From Arthrobacter rhizophilus (GTDB lineage: Bacteria > Actinomycetota > Actinomycetes > Actinomycetales > Micrococcaceae), in the NCBI RefSeq assembly GCF_026241105.1, contig NZ_JAPFFT010000010.1:62001-126000 (forward strand): 64,000 nt of DNA. The letters are read 5' to 3'. The notes beneath the pieces are model-generated. The model was not told the DNA's origin, ran no database searches, and was given only the letters and a program-made list of their open reading frames with translations. The translations under genes and the position numbers were made by a program. Position 1 is the first letter of the stretch. The number at the start of each line of letters is the position of its first letter. Below, one piece after another: positions 7,692-16,586 of the stretch.

Positions 7692-8918
7692 CTACACGAG
7701 GTGCGGTTCGTGCGACCTTAGGAACCGGCGACCGCCCACGGCCACCATGATCGCGAACGCCAGGGCACCCGCCGCGGCAAAGAACGGAACCTGCGGGCCG
7801 AAGTGCTCGCCCAGCTGGGCTGCGGCAAACGGAGCCAGCGCCCCGCCCATCCAGCGCACAAAGTTGTAACCGGCGGAGGCCACGGGGCGCGGCGAATCGG
7901 AGACTTCCATGGCCAGTTCGGTGTAGAGCGTGTTGTTGATGCCCAGCAGGGCCCCGGCCACAATGACCAGTACGACGACGGCGGTCACCGAGTGCCCCGC
8001 GGCCAGTCCCAGACCGGCGAGGTCCAGAAGGAGGGCTCCGAGGGTGCCGACCAGGACGTTGGTTGTACCGAAGCGACGCTGCAGCGCGGGTGCCACGAAG
8101 ACTGAGAACACGGCCACGGCCACGCCCCAGCCGAAGAACACTGCGCCGATACCGTAGGCATCCATCCCCAGGATGAACGGGGTGAAGGCCAGGATGGTGA
8201 AAAAGCCGTAGTTGTAGAACAGGGCACTAGCTGCCGTGGTGCGGAGGCCTTTGTGGCCCAAGGCGAGGAGCGGGTCACGGAGGCGTGCCTTCGCTGCCGG
8301 GGCCGGAGTATTGGGCAGAAGGACCATCAAGGCAATGAAGGAAACAGCCATAAGGACAGCCGTGCCGAAGAACGGTGCGCGCCATTGCCAGCCACCAAGG
8401 AGTGCTCCGAGCAACGGGCCGAGCGAAATGCCCAGACCGAGGGCGGCCTCGTACAGAATGATGGCAGTTCCCGTTCCGCCACTCGCGACGCCGACAATCA
8501 CGGCAAGCGCGGTGGCCACGAAGAGTGCGTTGCCAAGTCCCCATCCGGCGCGGAATCCGACCAGCTCACCCACGCTGCCGGAAAGACCGGACAGTGAGGC
8601 GAACACTACAATCAGGGCAAGGCCGATCATGAGGGTCTTCTTGCCACCGATCCGCGACGAGACGAACCCCGTCACGAGCATCGCGACGGCAGTGACAAGG
8701 AAGTAACTCGTGAAGAGCAAGGACACCTGGCTGGGGCTGGCCTGGAGGTTCTTGGCGATGGCCGGCAGGATCGGATCAACCAGGCCGATGCCCATGAAGG
8801 CGAAGACGGCGGCAATCGCTGTGGCCCACACAGCCTTGGGCTGCTTGAGGAACGAGGCCTTCTCGGCCTCGAGGGTTTCTTCCGCTGGCTGCAGTTGGTC
8901 TGCGAGCTGGCCTTTCAT
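7692..8918 (-). CDS. MFS efflux transporter, DHA1 family
   Basis: This 408-aa protein has about 12 membrane segments after a charged N-terminal tail of roughly 28 residues. VDPILPAIAKNL in helix 1, FTSYFLVTAVAMLV, and the Gly-rich ALGLGISLGPLLGALLGG (motif C-like) fit a 12-TM drug:proton antiporter. It lies 27 bp downstream of a marR gene on the same strand, the standard self-regulated resistance pair, so its expression is probably induced by the ligand of that MarR. The exported compound is unknown. Confidence 0.9.
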   Translation of the reverse strand: MKGQLADQLQPAEETLEAEKASFLKQPKAVWATAIAAVFAFMGIGLVDPILPAIAKNLQASPSQVSLLFTSYFLVTAVAMLVTGFVSSRIGGKKTLMIGLALIVVFASLSGLSGSVGELVGFRAGWGLGNALFVATALAVIVGVASGGTGTAIILYEAALGLGISLGPLLGALLGGWQWRAPFFGTAVLMAVSFIALMVLLPNTPAPAAKARLRDPLLALGHKGLRTTAASALFYNYGFFTILAFTPFILGMDAYGIGAVFFGWGVAVAVFSVFVAPALQRRFGTTNVLVGTLGALLLDLAGLGLAAGHSVTAVVVLVIVAGALLGINNTLYTELAMEVSDSPRPVASAGYNFVRWMGGALAPFAAAQLGEHFGPQVPFFAAAGALAFAIMVAVGGRRFLRSHEPHLV

Positions 8919-8945
8919 GGACTGCTCTCCTAGTTTTGGCTGGTC

Positions 8946-9392
8946 TTAGTTCTGGACTGAATTGTTGATTTTGTCGAACACCGGAAGGGCGGCCTGGACG
9001 GCGTCGCGCTCCGCTTGGCTCAGGGTCCCGAGAATCCCGGCGATGAATTCGTTGCGCCGGCGGTCTGCATTCTCGACGGCGGCACGCCCGGCCGGTGTCG
9101 CAGCGACGCGGACGGCGCGGGAGTCGTCCGGATCTGCTTCGCGCTTGACCAGACCGGCGCGCTCAAGCTTGATGATCTGCTCCGTGGCGCTAGGGACCTT
9201 GACCCCAAGGTTCCGGGCGATCCCTCCGACGCGTGCACCGCCGTCGAGCGCCATCTTGAGAACGCCAAGCTGAGCTGAACTGAGTTGCTCCTCGGAATCG
9301 AGGCGGCGCATCACGTAGACGCTCTGCCGCAAGGCTTCCCGGAATGATTGGGCGAGGGCGAGGAGCGCATCGTCGGCTTGATTGGTTGTCAT
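8946..9392 (-). CDS. MarR-family regulator of the adjacent DHA1 exporter
   Basis: This 148-aa winged-helix protein has a recognition region (VGGIARNLGVKVPSATEQIIKLE) followed by the wing motif ADPDDSRAVRVAAT, where the D-x-R of MarR proteins is present. A perfect 17+17-bp palindrome covers the first base of its start codon and the only candidate ribosome site (an AGGA 9 nt upstream), so bound protein would block both transcription and initiation. It forms an operon with the exporter 27 bp downstream. Confidence 0.93.
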   Translation of the reverse strand: MTTNQADDALLALAQSFREALRQSVYVMRRLDSEEQLSSAQLGVLKMALDGGARVGGIARNLGVKVPSATEQIIKLERAGLVKREADPDDSRAVRVAATPAGRAAVENADRRRNEFIAGILGTLSQAERDAVQAALPVFDKINNSVQN

Positions 9393-9427
9393 ATTTAGGT
9401 ATCCTAACAGTTAGGATACCTAAATAT
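9391..9427. promoter_or_regulatory. MarR operator: 37-bp perfect palindrome
   Basis: The arms at 9391-9407 (ATATTTAGGTATCCTAA) and 9411-9427 are perfect reverse complements around a CAG spacer. The site overlaps the marR start region, implying tight autorepression of marR and the exporter. It is AT-rich, unlike its surroundings. Confidence 0.85.
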
Positions 9428-9473
9428 CAAGGATTGCGCATCTCTTTTAGTAAGGGCCTCTTCGGATTCCTGG

Positions 9474-9977
9474 CTACAGCGCCAGCTTCAATCCCTCGTG
9501 GCTGGCCACGAAGCCCAGCCGTTCATAGAAGCGATGGGCATCCTTGCGGGATTTGTCGCTAGTCAGCTGGACCATGGTGCAACCACGGCTCCTGGCCTCC
9601 TCGATGGCCCACTGCATCATTGCAGCACCAACGCCATGGTCCCGCAGCTCGGCAGCGACACGCACGGCCTCGATCTGGCAGCGGAGCGAGCCCTTCCGCG
9701 CCAAGCCTGGAATGAAGCTCAGCTGGAAGGTTGCTACGCAGGCGCCGTTCAAGTGGCCCACCACCAACAATTGGGCGGGATCCTCGTTGATCTGTTGGAA
9801 TGCTTGCAAATAGGGACCAACATCCTCGGCGTTTTCGCGGGAGCTGCCCAATTGATCAGCTGCGAGCAGTCTCAGAATGGCGGGGAGGTCCTCCCAGTGG
9901 GCCCGGCGGAGCGTGAAGACTCCTTCGTCCAGAACCATGCTCAACAGCGGCTTCACTCCTGGATTTGCGTGACTCAT
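9474..9977 (-). CDS. GNAT family N-acetyltransferase
   Basis: The protein is 167 aa from the ATG at 9977, the likeliest start; the frame stays open 19 codons further and a later ATG (MVLDEG) is also possible. The acetyl-CoA pyrophosphate loop is clear (VAAELRDHGVGAAMMQWAI), and the C-terminal RFYERLGFVASHEGLKL is the usual GNAT beta6-alpha4 end. The acceptor is unknown. It stands alone between two marR genes. No strong ribosome site is visible. Confidence 0.85.
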   Translation of the reverse strand: MSHANPGVKPLLSMVLDEGVFTLRRAHWEDLPAILRLLAADQLGSSRENAEDVGPYLQAFQQINEDPAQLLVVGHLNGACVATFQLSFIPGLARKGSLRCQIEAVRVAAELRDHGVGAAMMQWAIEEARSRGCTMVQLTSDKSRKDAHRFYERLGFVASHEGLKLAL

Positions 9978-10070
9978 ACCACTAGCCTGACACAGCCCGA
10001 GACTTGTTGCACGAATTTTGAGTGAAACGTTCAATCACAGTTTCTTGGATGGTTCACTGCTATTTTCACA

Positions 10071-10138
10071 ACCCTCCTGCACTTTTGGGGGACCAAACCG
10101 AAACCCTCCTGCAGATCATCATGAGAACGAGGGTTTGG
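10071..10138. repeat. Interspersed repeat modules, left of the second marR gene
   Basis: Two copies of ACCCTCCTGCA (10071-10081 and 10103-10113, the second extended by GAT) are followed by GAGGGTTT, which pairs with AAACCCTC to make a hairpin. The same module appears inverted (ATCTGCAGGAGG) on the right side of the marR gene and around the methyltransferase at 17 kb. Confidence 0.6.
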
Positions 10139-10153
10139 TGCTTCCCGCCAAAG

Positions 10154-10588
10154 GTGACTGACCTCAAGGCCGAGCTTCGCGGCGTACGCGTGCAACTATC
10201 TGTGCTCAATCACCAGGTCGGCACTCAAGCCGAGCTGAAGGACGTTGACCTTGATTGTCTTGACCTGATCTCGCACCGGGGGCCGCTCAGCCCGAGCATG
10301 CTGGCCAAACACACAGGCCTGCACCCAGCCACGATGACCGGCATCCTCGACCGACTTGAACGCGGAGGCTGGATAGTCCGGGACCGCGATCCGTCCGACC
10401 GGCGCGCCGTGGTAATCCGGGTTCTTCCCGACAGAAACGCCGAGATGTTCCGGCCCTACTCAGGAATGAACGGCCTCATGGACACCATCTGTGCGGACTA
10501 CGACGACGCTGAAATCGCCGTCATTACCGACTTCCTGCGACGCGTCCAGGCGGCCGGACTAACGGCGTCGGAAGAACTCGGCAGCTAA
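10154..10588 (+). CDS. MarR-family transcriptional regulator
   Basis: The protein is 144 aa from GTG 10154. An ATG at 10121 is an alternative, but it lies inside the repeat hairpin. The helix-turn-helix (SPSMLAKHTGLHPATMTGILDRLERGG) and the wing (RDPSDRRAVVIRV) are intact MarR features, including the D-x-R motif. No target gene is adjacent on the same strand: downstream is repeat DNA and then the converging mannitol operon. The gene is bounded on both sides by inverted copies of a short repeat module, so it may have been acquired as a unit. Confidence 0.82.
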   Translation: MTDLKAELRGVRVQLSVLNHQVGTQAELKDVDLDCLDLISHRGPLSPSMLAKHTGLHPATMTGILDRLERGGWIVRDRDPSDRRAVVIRVLPDRNAEMFRPYSGMNGLMDTICADYDDAEIAVITDFLRRVQAAGLTASEELGS

Positions 10589-10591
10589 TCC

Positions 10592-10748
10592 ACGCTCGCT
10601 CACCTTTGGGGCCCAAAACGCTCACCCTCCCGCACATCAAAAGTGAAGGACTGTGAGCGTTTTGGCCGTCAGATCTGCAGGAGGATCGCTCGAAAACGGC
10701 CCAAAGGTGAGCGAGCGTTCGGGAAAAAGTCCGTATATCTGCAGGAGG
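10592..10748. repeat. Nested inverted repeats with interspersed modules
   Basis: An outer perfect 19-bp inverted repeat joins 10592-10610 (ACGCTCGCTCACCTTTGGG) to 10700-10718. Inside it, CCAAAACGCTCAC (10613-10625) pairs with GTGAGCGTTTTGG (10653-10665). Two copies of ATCTGCAGGAGG lie at 10673-10684 and 10737-10748. The modules recur at 10.07, 16.83 and 17.86 kb. No coding potential is seen. Confidence 0.75.
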
Positions 10749-10774
10749 CTCGCCGGGGAGCCGGGCCCGGCGAG
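10749..10774 (-). terminator. Hairpin downstream of mtlD
   Basis: CTCGCCGGG (10749-10757) pairs with CCCGGCGAG (10766-10774) around an 8-nt loop, 13 bp after the mtlD stop on the minus strand. There is no T-run, so termination is inferred from its position. Confidence 0.55.
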
Positions 10775-10786
10775 TGGGGCCGGAGT

Positions 10787-11935
10787 TTAGCCCTCGGCCT
10801 TGCGGTCTTCGATCAGTTTCTGCACCTGCGGGAACAGCGGGTGCGTCGGCGGCAGATCCGTGATGCGTTCAACCGCCTCGGCAGCGTCCATCTCGGAAAG
10901 CATCCGGGTGAGCTCCACGGCTTCGTCGTCTGCTCCGTCGTCGAAACGCAAGGCAGCGGACATCGCGTCGAGCAGGGCAACGGGAGTGACTCCCCGCTCG
11001 GCGAGCTCCGCGGCCGGGCCGATGAACCGCTCGTGCCGGCCCAGTTTGCGCAGCGGAGCGCGGCCCACACGATTCACTGTGTCCGGAAGGTACGGGTTGG
11101 TGAAGCGGGACAGGATCTTCTGCACGTACGCCTCCTGCTCGGCCTCGACGAAGCCGTGCTTGGCCACGAGAAGGTGCTTGGTTTCCTCCAACACGGCCCG
11201 TACTCGCGCAGCCACCGAGGCATCGGCCATGGCTTCGGAGATCTTCTCCAAGCCGGCACCATAGCCGAAGTAAGCTGCCGAGGCGTGGCCAGTGTTGACG
11301 GTGAACAGCTTGCGCTCGATGTACGGACCAAGCTCGTCCACGAAGGTCGCTCCCGGAATCACCGGAGGCGTGCCCGCGAACGGGGTGCGGTCGATGACCC
11401 ACTCGTAGAAAGTCTCCACGGTGACGTCCAGGCCTTGGCCGGGCGCCTGGTTGGGGACGATCCTGTCCACGGCAGTATTGGCAAACACCGCCACAGAGGA
11501 AAGATCACCCGCGGCACCGTCCCAAGCGGCCTCAACTTCGGAACGCAGGAGGTCCGTGGCGTTGATCGCGTTCTCGCAGGCCATGACCTGAAGCGGAGCC
11601 AACGACGGCGACCGGCCGGCCAGGCCGCGTGCGATCACTGGCGCCACGAACTTGAGGATGTGCGGCCCCACAGCCGTGGTGACAAGGTCCGCCGTCGCGA
11701 TTTCCGCGACGACGGCAGCCTCCTCAGAGCCCGAATTCAGGGCCCGGAAACCGGACACGGTCTTGACCGCCGCATTTTCGCCAACCTCGTGGACCTCGTA
11801 GGAGGAGGCGGAGGCGAGCTGGCTGATCAAGGCGTCCGCGACATCGGCGAAGACCACCTCATATCCAGCCTCGTGCAACAGCAACCCGACGAATCCCCGT
11901 CCGATGTTCCCGGCCCCAAAATGGACTGCCTTCAC
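10787..11935 (-). CDS. mtlD: Mannitol-1-phosphate 5-dehydrogenase
   Basis: MtlD oxidises mannitol 1-phosphate, made by the PTS, to fructose 6-phosphate with NAD in the cytoplasm. The N-terminal dinucleotide fold reads [12 protein letters not shown], diagnostic of MtlD, followed by [15 protein letters not shown]. The long-chain polyol dehydrogenase C-terminal domain contains [21 protein letters not shown]. The 382-aa length is normal. The GTG start shares one base with the mtlA stop (TAGTG), so translation is coupled. It is the last gene of the TetR-mtlA-mtlD operon and is followed by a hairpin. Confidence 0.96.
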   Translation of the reverse strand: MKAVHFGAGNIGRGFVGLLLHEAGYEVVFADVADALISQLASASSYEVHEVGENAAVKTVSGFRALNSGSEEAAVVAEIATADLVTTAVGPHILKFVAPVIARGLAGRSPSLAPLQVMACENAINATDLLRSEVEAAWDGAAGDLSSVAVFANTAVDRIVPNQAPGQGLDVTVETFYEWVIDRTPFAGTPPVIPGATFVDELGPYIERKLFTVNTGHASAAYFGYGAGLEKISEAMADASVAARVRAVLEETKHLLVAKHGFVEAEQEAYVQKILSRFTNPYLPDTVNRVGRAPLRKLGRHERFIGPAAELAERGVTPVALLDAMSAALRFDDGADDEAVELTRMLSEMDAAEAVERITDLPPTHPLFPQVQKLIEDRKAEG

Positions 11936-13893
11936 TATGCGTTGACCTTTCCGAACAGATCCAGCACTTCCTGTACCGACTCGGCTTGCTCAAGCTGGGC
12001 CACTTGCGCCTTGTCCGTGAAGATCTTGGCGATGGAGGACAGGATGTGGAGGTGCTCGTTGTTGATGCCGGCGACGCCGACGACGAACTTGACCTGCTTG
12101 CCACCCCAGTCGATGCCTTCGGGGTAGCGGACAATCGAGACACCGGAGTGCAGGATGTGGTTCTTTGCCGCGTTGGTGCCGTGCGGGATAGCAAGGAAGC
12201 TGCCCATGTACGTGGACACGGATTCCTCGCGCTCATGCATGGCGTGAATGTAGCCCATGTCCACGGAGCCGCGGTCCAGCAGGAGCCTGCCTGCTTCGTC
12301 GATGGCCGAGTCACGGTCTGTCGCGGTGCCGTTGAGGATCACGCTTTCAGCCAGCAGGACATCCTTGCCCCCGACGGCGGTGGCCGGTTGGGCGGCAGGG
12401 ACACCGGCGGCCGGTTCGGCGACCGCCGTCGAGCCCTCAGCGCCGAATCCGGCGTTGCTGCTCTTGACCAGTTCCACAATCTCCTCGTACCGGGGACTGT
12501 TCATGAAGTTGTCCACGGAGACGTGTACGGCACTGGAGGTGACCGGCCGGGCGCGTTCCGTCAGATCCTGGTGCGTGACCACGACGTCGTAGGTGTCGCT
12601 GAGGTTGGCAATGGCCGAATTGGTGACCTTGACGTCCGGGAAACCGGCTGCCTTGATCTTGTTGCGCAGCACCGAGGCACCCATCGCGCTGGAGCCCATG
12701 CCGGCGTCGCACGCGAACACGATGTTCTGGATAGGACGGGTCAGGACAGCGGTACCGCCACCGGCGCCCAGGAGAGCGGAGGAAACGGAACTCTTCTTGC
12801 CCTTGAGCTCTTCCATCCTGGACGTTGCCTGGCCCAGCGCGTCCACGTCGGTGGTCTTGCTGGTCCGCAGGATCACGGAGGCAATCAGGAAGGACACCGT
12901 GGCTGCAAGGAGCACAGACAGTGCCACACCGAAATAGCTGTCTTTCGCTGTCGCGGCAAAGACGGCGATGATGCTGCCAGGGGCTGCCGGCGAACGCAAG
13001 CCCGCGCCGGTGACTACCAAGGTGAAGATGCCAGTCATGCCGCCCGCAATCGTGGCGAGGATGAGGATCGGCTTCATGAGAATGTACGGGAAGTAGATCT
13101 CGTGGATGCCGCCGACAAACTGGATGAGCGCGGCGCCGGGAGCGGATGCCCGTGCCAGGCCTTTACCGAAGAACATGTAGGCGAGCAGGACGCCGACGCC
13201 CGGACCGGGGTTGGCCTCCAGCAGGAACAGGATGGACTTGCCGTTTTGCAGCGCTTGTTCCGTACCGAGCGGAGTGAGGATGCCGTGGTTGACAGCGTTG
13301 TTGAGGAACAGTACCTTGGCGGGTTCGATAAAGATGCTGGTCAGCGGCAGAAGTCCGTTGTGGACCAGGAATTCGACGACGTTGCTCGCCCCGTCACTGA
13401 AGGCCTTCACTACCGGGCCGATCACCAGCATGCCGAAGATGGCCAGGGCGGCACCGACGATGCCTGCGGAGAAGTTGTCGATCAGCATCTCGAAGCCCGG
13501 CTTGACCCGGCCTTCCCAAACCTTGTCGAGCTTCTTCATGATCCAGGCCGTGAGCGGACCCATGAGCATGGCACCGATGAACATCGGGATATCCGTACCA
13601 ACAATCACACCCATGGTGGCGGCGGCTCCAACCACGCCGCCGCGGATGCCGTGGACCGCCCGGCCACCGGTGTAGCCGATCAGGAGTGGCAACAGGTACG
13701 TGATCATGGGGCCCACCAGTTTGGCTAGGTCCGCATTGGGAAAGAACCCGGCCGGGATGAACAGGGCGGTAATGATGCCCCATGCAATAAAGGCCCCGAT
13801 GTTCGGCATGATCATGCCGGAGAGGAACGTTCCGAACTTTTGGACACCAACGCGCACGCTGGTGCGCTGTTTCGCAACTGACACTGTTGCCAT
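11935..13893 (-). CDS. mtlA: PTS mannitol transporter EIICBA
   Basis: MtlA takes up and phosphorylates mannitol. This 652-aa form has all three PTS domains. Membrane IIC spans about residues 1-340 ([16 protein letters not shown]; the GIHEIYFPY substrate motif). IIB has the phospho-Cys near residue 396 ([14 protein letters not shown]). After an Ala/Pro linker, IIA has the active His near residue 571 ([11 protein letters not shown]). An AGGA sits about 10 nt before the ATG. Phosphate must come from EI and HPr: ptsI is close by, but the adjacent ptsH is only a remnant, so HPr must be supplied from elsewhere if this system works. Confidence 0.97.
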   Translation of the reverse strand: MATVSVAKQRTSVRVGVQKFGTFLSGMIMPNIGAFIAWGIITALFIPAGFFPNADLAKLVGPMITYLLPLLIGYTGGRAVHGIRGGVVGAAATMGVIVGTDIPMFIGAMLMGPLTAWIMKKLDKVWEGRVKPGFEMLIDNFSAGIVGAALAIFGMLVIGPVVKAFSDGASNVVEFLVHNGLLPLTSIFIEPAKVLFLNNAVNHGILTPLGTEQALQNGKSILFLLEANPGPGVGVLLAYMFFGKGLARASAPGAALIQFVGGIHEIYFPYILMKPILILATIAGGMTGIFTLVVTGAGLRSPAAPGSIIAVFAATAKDSYFGVALSVLLAATVSFLIASVILRTSKTTDVDALGQATSRMEELKGKKSSVSSALLGAGGGTAVLTRPIQNIVFACDAGMGSSAMGASVLRNKIKAAGFPDVKVTNSAIANLSDTYDVVVTHQDLTERARPVTSSAVHVSVDNFMNSPRYEEIVELVKSSNAGFGAEGSTAVAEPAAGVPAAQPATAVGGKDVLLAESVILNGTATDRDSAIDEAGRLLLDRGSVDMGYIHAMHEREESVSTYMGSFLAIPHGTNAAKNHILHSGVSIVRYPEGIDWGGKQVKFVVGVAGINNEHLHILSSIAKIFTDKAQVAQLEQAESVQEVLDLFGKVNA

Positions 13894-13962
13894 TGTGTGA
13901 ATTCCTAACGTGAGCCCCGCATCAGTGCGGGATCAGTCGATATCTATCGAAGGAGGACAGCT

Positions 13963-14685
13963 CTAGGAGCTGCTGGAGATTCGGTGAAGCCATTCAAGGA
14001 AAAGCTTCAGTTCCGAACTGGATAGCTGGTCTGAATGCGAGGCTTGGAGTGCCGCATTCAGCGCGATTGCCGCAACAACAACGGACGACTTGCCGGAGTC
14101 GTCGGCTGCGGCGCCACGGGCTGTTTCCGTGGACACGGCGAAAATCATGGAATCCCGGGTCATGGTGGAGAGCTCGAGGTTCCGGTCTTCCAATGGCTCT
14201 GCAATGAGCATGAGCGTGACACCAACGTTGGCTGCCAGAATGCTCCTTGCTGCCTCGCGCGGGGGTACGTTGACCTGTCCGGCAATGGCCGCCTTGCTCA
14301 GCATTTCCTCCAGAAGCGACTCGGCATCAGCCACGATGGCCGGCCTGCTTTCGGGACGGATATTGCCGAACATCACCAGGTAAAGGTGCGGTTGGGTAAG
14401 TCCGAACTGGACGTGGTTGTCCCACATCCGCCGGACGTCTTCCAGGGGTTCCCCAGAAGGTGCGAAGTCCCGCTCTCCCGCCACGTACTCCTCGAAGCCG
14501 GCTGCAACGACGGCGTCGAACAGCCCCTCCTTGTCGCCGAAATGGTGGTAAAGCGTGGGCGCCGTGACGCCGGCAAGTTTGGTGATTTGGCGCGTAGAGA
14601 CCGGCGACCCGTCCGAATTCGCCAGCAACTCGGCAGCTGCACGGAGCAGCCGAGTTTTAGGCGGAAGCTGGTCATCGAAACTCAT
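13963..14685 (-). CDS. TetR-family regulator of the mannitol operon
   Basis: This 240-aa regulator has an N-terminal helix-turn-helix (VSTRQITKLAGVTAPTLYHHFGDKEGLFDAVV) and a long helical ligand domain. It lies 69 bp upstream of mtlA on the same strand and is divergent from ptsI. The TATAGC-AAC-GCTATA palindrome in the shared intergenic region is the likely operator for both sides. A TetR protein here is unusual, because mannitol PTS operons are better known with MtlR or DeoR-type control. The inducer is not evident. Confidence 0.9.
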   Translation of the reverse strand: MSFDDQLPPKTRLLRAAAELLANSDGSPVSTRQITKLAGVTAPTLYHHFGDKEGLFDAVVAAGFEEYVAGERDFAPSGEPLEDVRRMWDNHVQFGLTQPHLYLVMFGNIRPESRPAIVADAESLLEEMLSKAAIAGQVNVPPREAARSILAANVGVTLMLIAEPLEDRNLELSTMTRDSMIFAVSTETARGAAADDSGKSSVVVAAIALNAALQASHSDQLSSSELKLFLEWLHRISSSS

Positions 14686-14703
14686 AGCCGCTACCCTAGC
14701 ACC

Positions 14704-14718
14704 TATAGCAACGCTATA
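14704..14718. promoter_or_regulatory. Candidate TetR operator between tetR-mtlAD and ptsI
   Basis: TATAGC (14704-14709) and GCTATA (14713-14718) form a palindrome around AAC, 18 bp upstream of the tetR start and about 85 bp upstream of ptsI. Placed between divergent genes, it could coordinate mannitol uptake with EI. Confidence 0.55.
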
Positions 14719-14802
14719 TGAAGTGAGTCACAGGAGATTTTTTCGGACCCCGAGGCGCCGCAGCCGGTGGGTCCGATCCGAGAGCAGGAACAGAGGATTT
14801 CA

Positions 14803-16491
14803 GTGCAGAATTTCCAAGGAGTAGGCGTCAGCCCGGGCCGCGTCATTGGCACTATCCGTCAGATGCCCAAGCCAGTCAGCGAACCGCCGTCGGGCGAGCA
14901 GCTAGCCGTTTCCACCACGGCGGAAGAAGCCGTCGCCGGACTGAAAGCGGCCGCCCAATCGGTCCACGACGAGCTCAAGGCACGCGCGGACAAGGCCAGT
15001 GGGGACGGTAAGGCCGTGCTGGAAGCCACCGCGCTGATGGCCAAGGACACCATGCTCCTGAAATCGGCCACCAAGCTCATCAACAACAACGGCAGCTCCG
15101 CGGAACGCGCTATCTGGGAAGCCGGCGCCTCGGTATCGGAAATGCTCCACAACCTGGGCGGGTACATGGCCGAGCGTGCCACTGACGTCTTGGACGTCCG
15201 CGCCCGGATCGTCGCCGAACTTCGCGGTGTCCCCGCCCCGGGGATCCCGGCGTCGGACACTCCGTTCATCCTGGTGGCCGAAGACCTGGCCCCGGCAGAC
15301 ACCGCAACGCTGGACCCCGCCATCGTGACAGCACTGGTCACTTCGGGCGGCGGACCGCAGTCCCACACGGCGATCATCGCGCGCTCGCTCGGCCTGCCCG
15401 CCGTCGTCGCTGCCCGCGGGGTGGACGAAATCCCGGACGGCACCGAGGTCTTTGTGGATGGCGCGGCCGGCTCCCTTTCCCTCGAACCCTCCGAGGAGCA
15501 GCGCGCCGCCGCCCTCGCATGGGTTGAAAATGCCGCCACGCTGGCGGTTTTTGATGGAAACGGCACGACGGCGGACGGCCACTTGGTGCCGCTTCTCGCC
15601 AACGTGGGCGGGGCCAAGGACGCCGCCGCGGCCGCAGCGTTGGGCGCCCAGGGCGTGGGCCTTTTCCGCACCGAGTTCTGTTTCCTGGAACGCGATACCG
15701 AGCCGACCGTACTGGAACAAGCCGCGGCGTACAGGGGCGTGTTCGACGCCTTCCCGGGAAAGAAGGTGGTGCTCCGGACCCTCGACGCCGGCGCCGACAA
15801 GCCCCTTCCCTTCCTCACCGACGCCACCGAACCCAATCCGGCCCTCGGTGTGCGCGGCTACCGCACCGACTTCACCACGCCGGGCGTTTTGGAACGCCAA
15901 CTCGAGGCCATCGCCATAGCCGCCGAGGAATCAGAAGCCGACGTGTGGGTCATGGCGCCCATGATCTCGACGCCGGCCGAAGCCGCCCGTTTCGCCTCGC
16001 TGTGTGACGCCGCCGGGATCAAGACTCCGGGCGTCATGGTGGAAGTTCCGTCTGCGGCACTGACCTCGGCCTCGGTCCTGCGCCACGTAGGCTTCGCGTC
16101 ACTGGGTACCAACGACCTCACGCAGTACGCCATGGCCGCCGACCGGCAACTCGGCCCGCTTGCCGAACTCAACACCCCATGGCAGCCTGCCGTCCTGCGC
16201 TTGGTCCAGTTGACCGTCGCGGGCTCTGCGGAAGAGGGCAACAGCAAACCAGTTGGCGTCTGTGGTGAGGCAGCCGCAGACCCGGCCCTCGCCGTCGTAC
16301 TTGTTGGCCTGGGCGTGTCCACGCTATCCATGACCGCCCGGTCCCTGGCCGCCGTCGGAACCGTGCTCAAAACAGTGACCCTGGAACAGGCACAGGAGCT
16401 GGCCCGCTTGGCGCTCAGCGCTTCCGACGCCCTCGACGCCAAAGCCTGGGTCCGTGCCAAGCTGCCGATCCTCGAGGAACTCGGGCTCTGA
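14803..16491 (+). CDS. ptsI: PTS enzyme I (phosphoenolpyruvate-protein phosphotransferase)
   Basis: Enzyme I starts the PTS phosphate relay by taking phosphate from PEP onto a histidine and passing it to HPr. The active His falls at residue 188 (GGGPQSHTAIIARSLGLPAVV region), matching His189 of E. coli EI. The PEP-binding barrel contains FRTEFCFLERD, LGVRGYR and SLGTNDLTQYAMAADR, and a catalytic Cys near residue 487 (VGVCGEAAADP). The GTG at 14803 is preferred because AGAGGA lies 7 nt upstream and the product starts VQNFQGVGVSPG like other EIs; an in-frame GTG 12 codons earlier lacks this. The following ptsH is broken. Confidence 0.95.
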   Translation: MQNFQGVGVSPGRVIGTIRQMPKPVSEPPSGEQLAVSTTAEEAVAGLKAAAQSVHDELKARADKASGDGKAVLEATALMAKDTMLLKSATKLINNNGSSAERAIWEAGASVSEMLHNLGGYMAERATDVLDVRARIVAELRGVPAPGIPASDTPFILVAEDLAPADTATLDPAIVTALVTSGGGPQSHTAIIARSLGLPAVVAARGVDEIPDGTEVFVDGAAGSLSLEPSEEQRAAALAWVENAATLAVFDGNGTTADGHLVPLLANVGGAKDAAAAAALGAQGVGLFRTEFCFLERDTEPTVLEQAAAYRGVFDAFPGKKVVLRTLDAGADKPLPFLTDATEPNPALGVRGYRTDFTTPGVLERQLEAIAIAAEESEADVWVMAPMISTPAEAARFASLCDAAGIKTPGVMVEVPSAALTSASVLRHVGFASLGTNDLTQYAMAADRQLGPLAELNTPWQPAVLRLVQLTVAGSAEEGNSKPVGVCGEAAADPALAVVLVGLGVSTLSMTARSLAAVGTVLKTVTLEQAQELARLALSASDALDAKAWVRAKLPILEELGL

Positions 16492-16530
16492 GCCCCGCCG
16501 TACCGCTCTATCTGAACACAAGGAGAAACC

Positions 16531-16586
16531 ATGCTGCTTTGGATTCCCTGGTAACCCTGTTGGAAACAGACCTCGACGCCGTTTAG
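16531..16586 (+). pseudogene. ptsH: ptsH (HPr) remnant: start and C-terminal tail only
   Basis: A strong AAGGAG (16520-16525) and an ATG at 16531 sit 39 bp after ptsI, exactly where HPr is expected. The ATG frame gives only MLLWIPW and stops. In another frame, from 16536, the DNA reads ALDSLVTLLETDLDAV followed by TAG at 16584, which matches the C-terminal helix of actinobacterial HPr (known example ends KIAALIAQDLDAE). The roughly 70 codons between, including the phosphorylated His15 region and the regulatory Ser, are missing and the join is out of frame. I read this as an internal deletion of ptsH; an unrelated leader peptide is the weaker alternative. Confidence 0.72.

Noticed and set aside
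11986-13728. 580-codon plus-strand frame opposite mtlA
   Set aside because: It is an antisense shadow of a full-length EIICBA gene, rich in Asp/Gly/His without domains.
16531-16554. MLLWIPW as a Trp-rich leader peptide (attenuator)
   Set aside because: No trp or other biosynthetic gene follows, and the downstream out-of-frame codons match the HPr C-terminus, so a ptsH remnant is the better reading.
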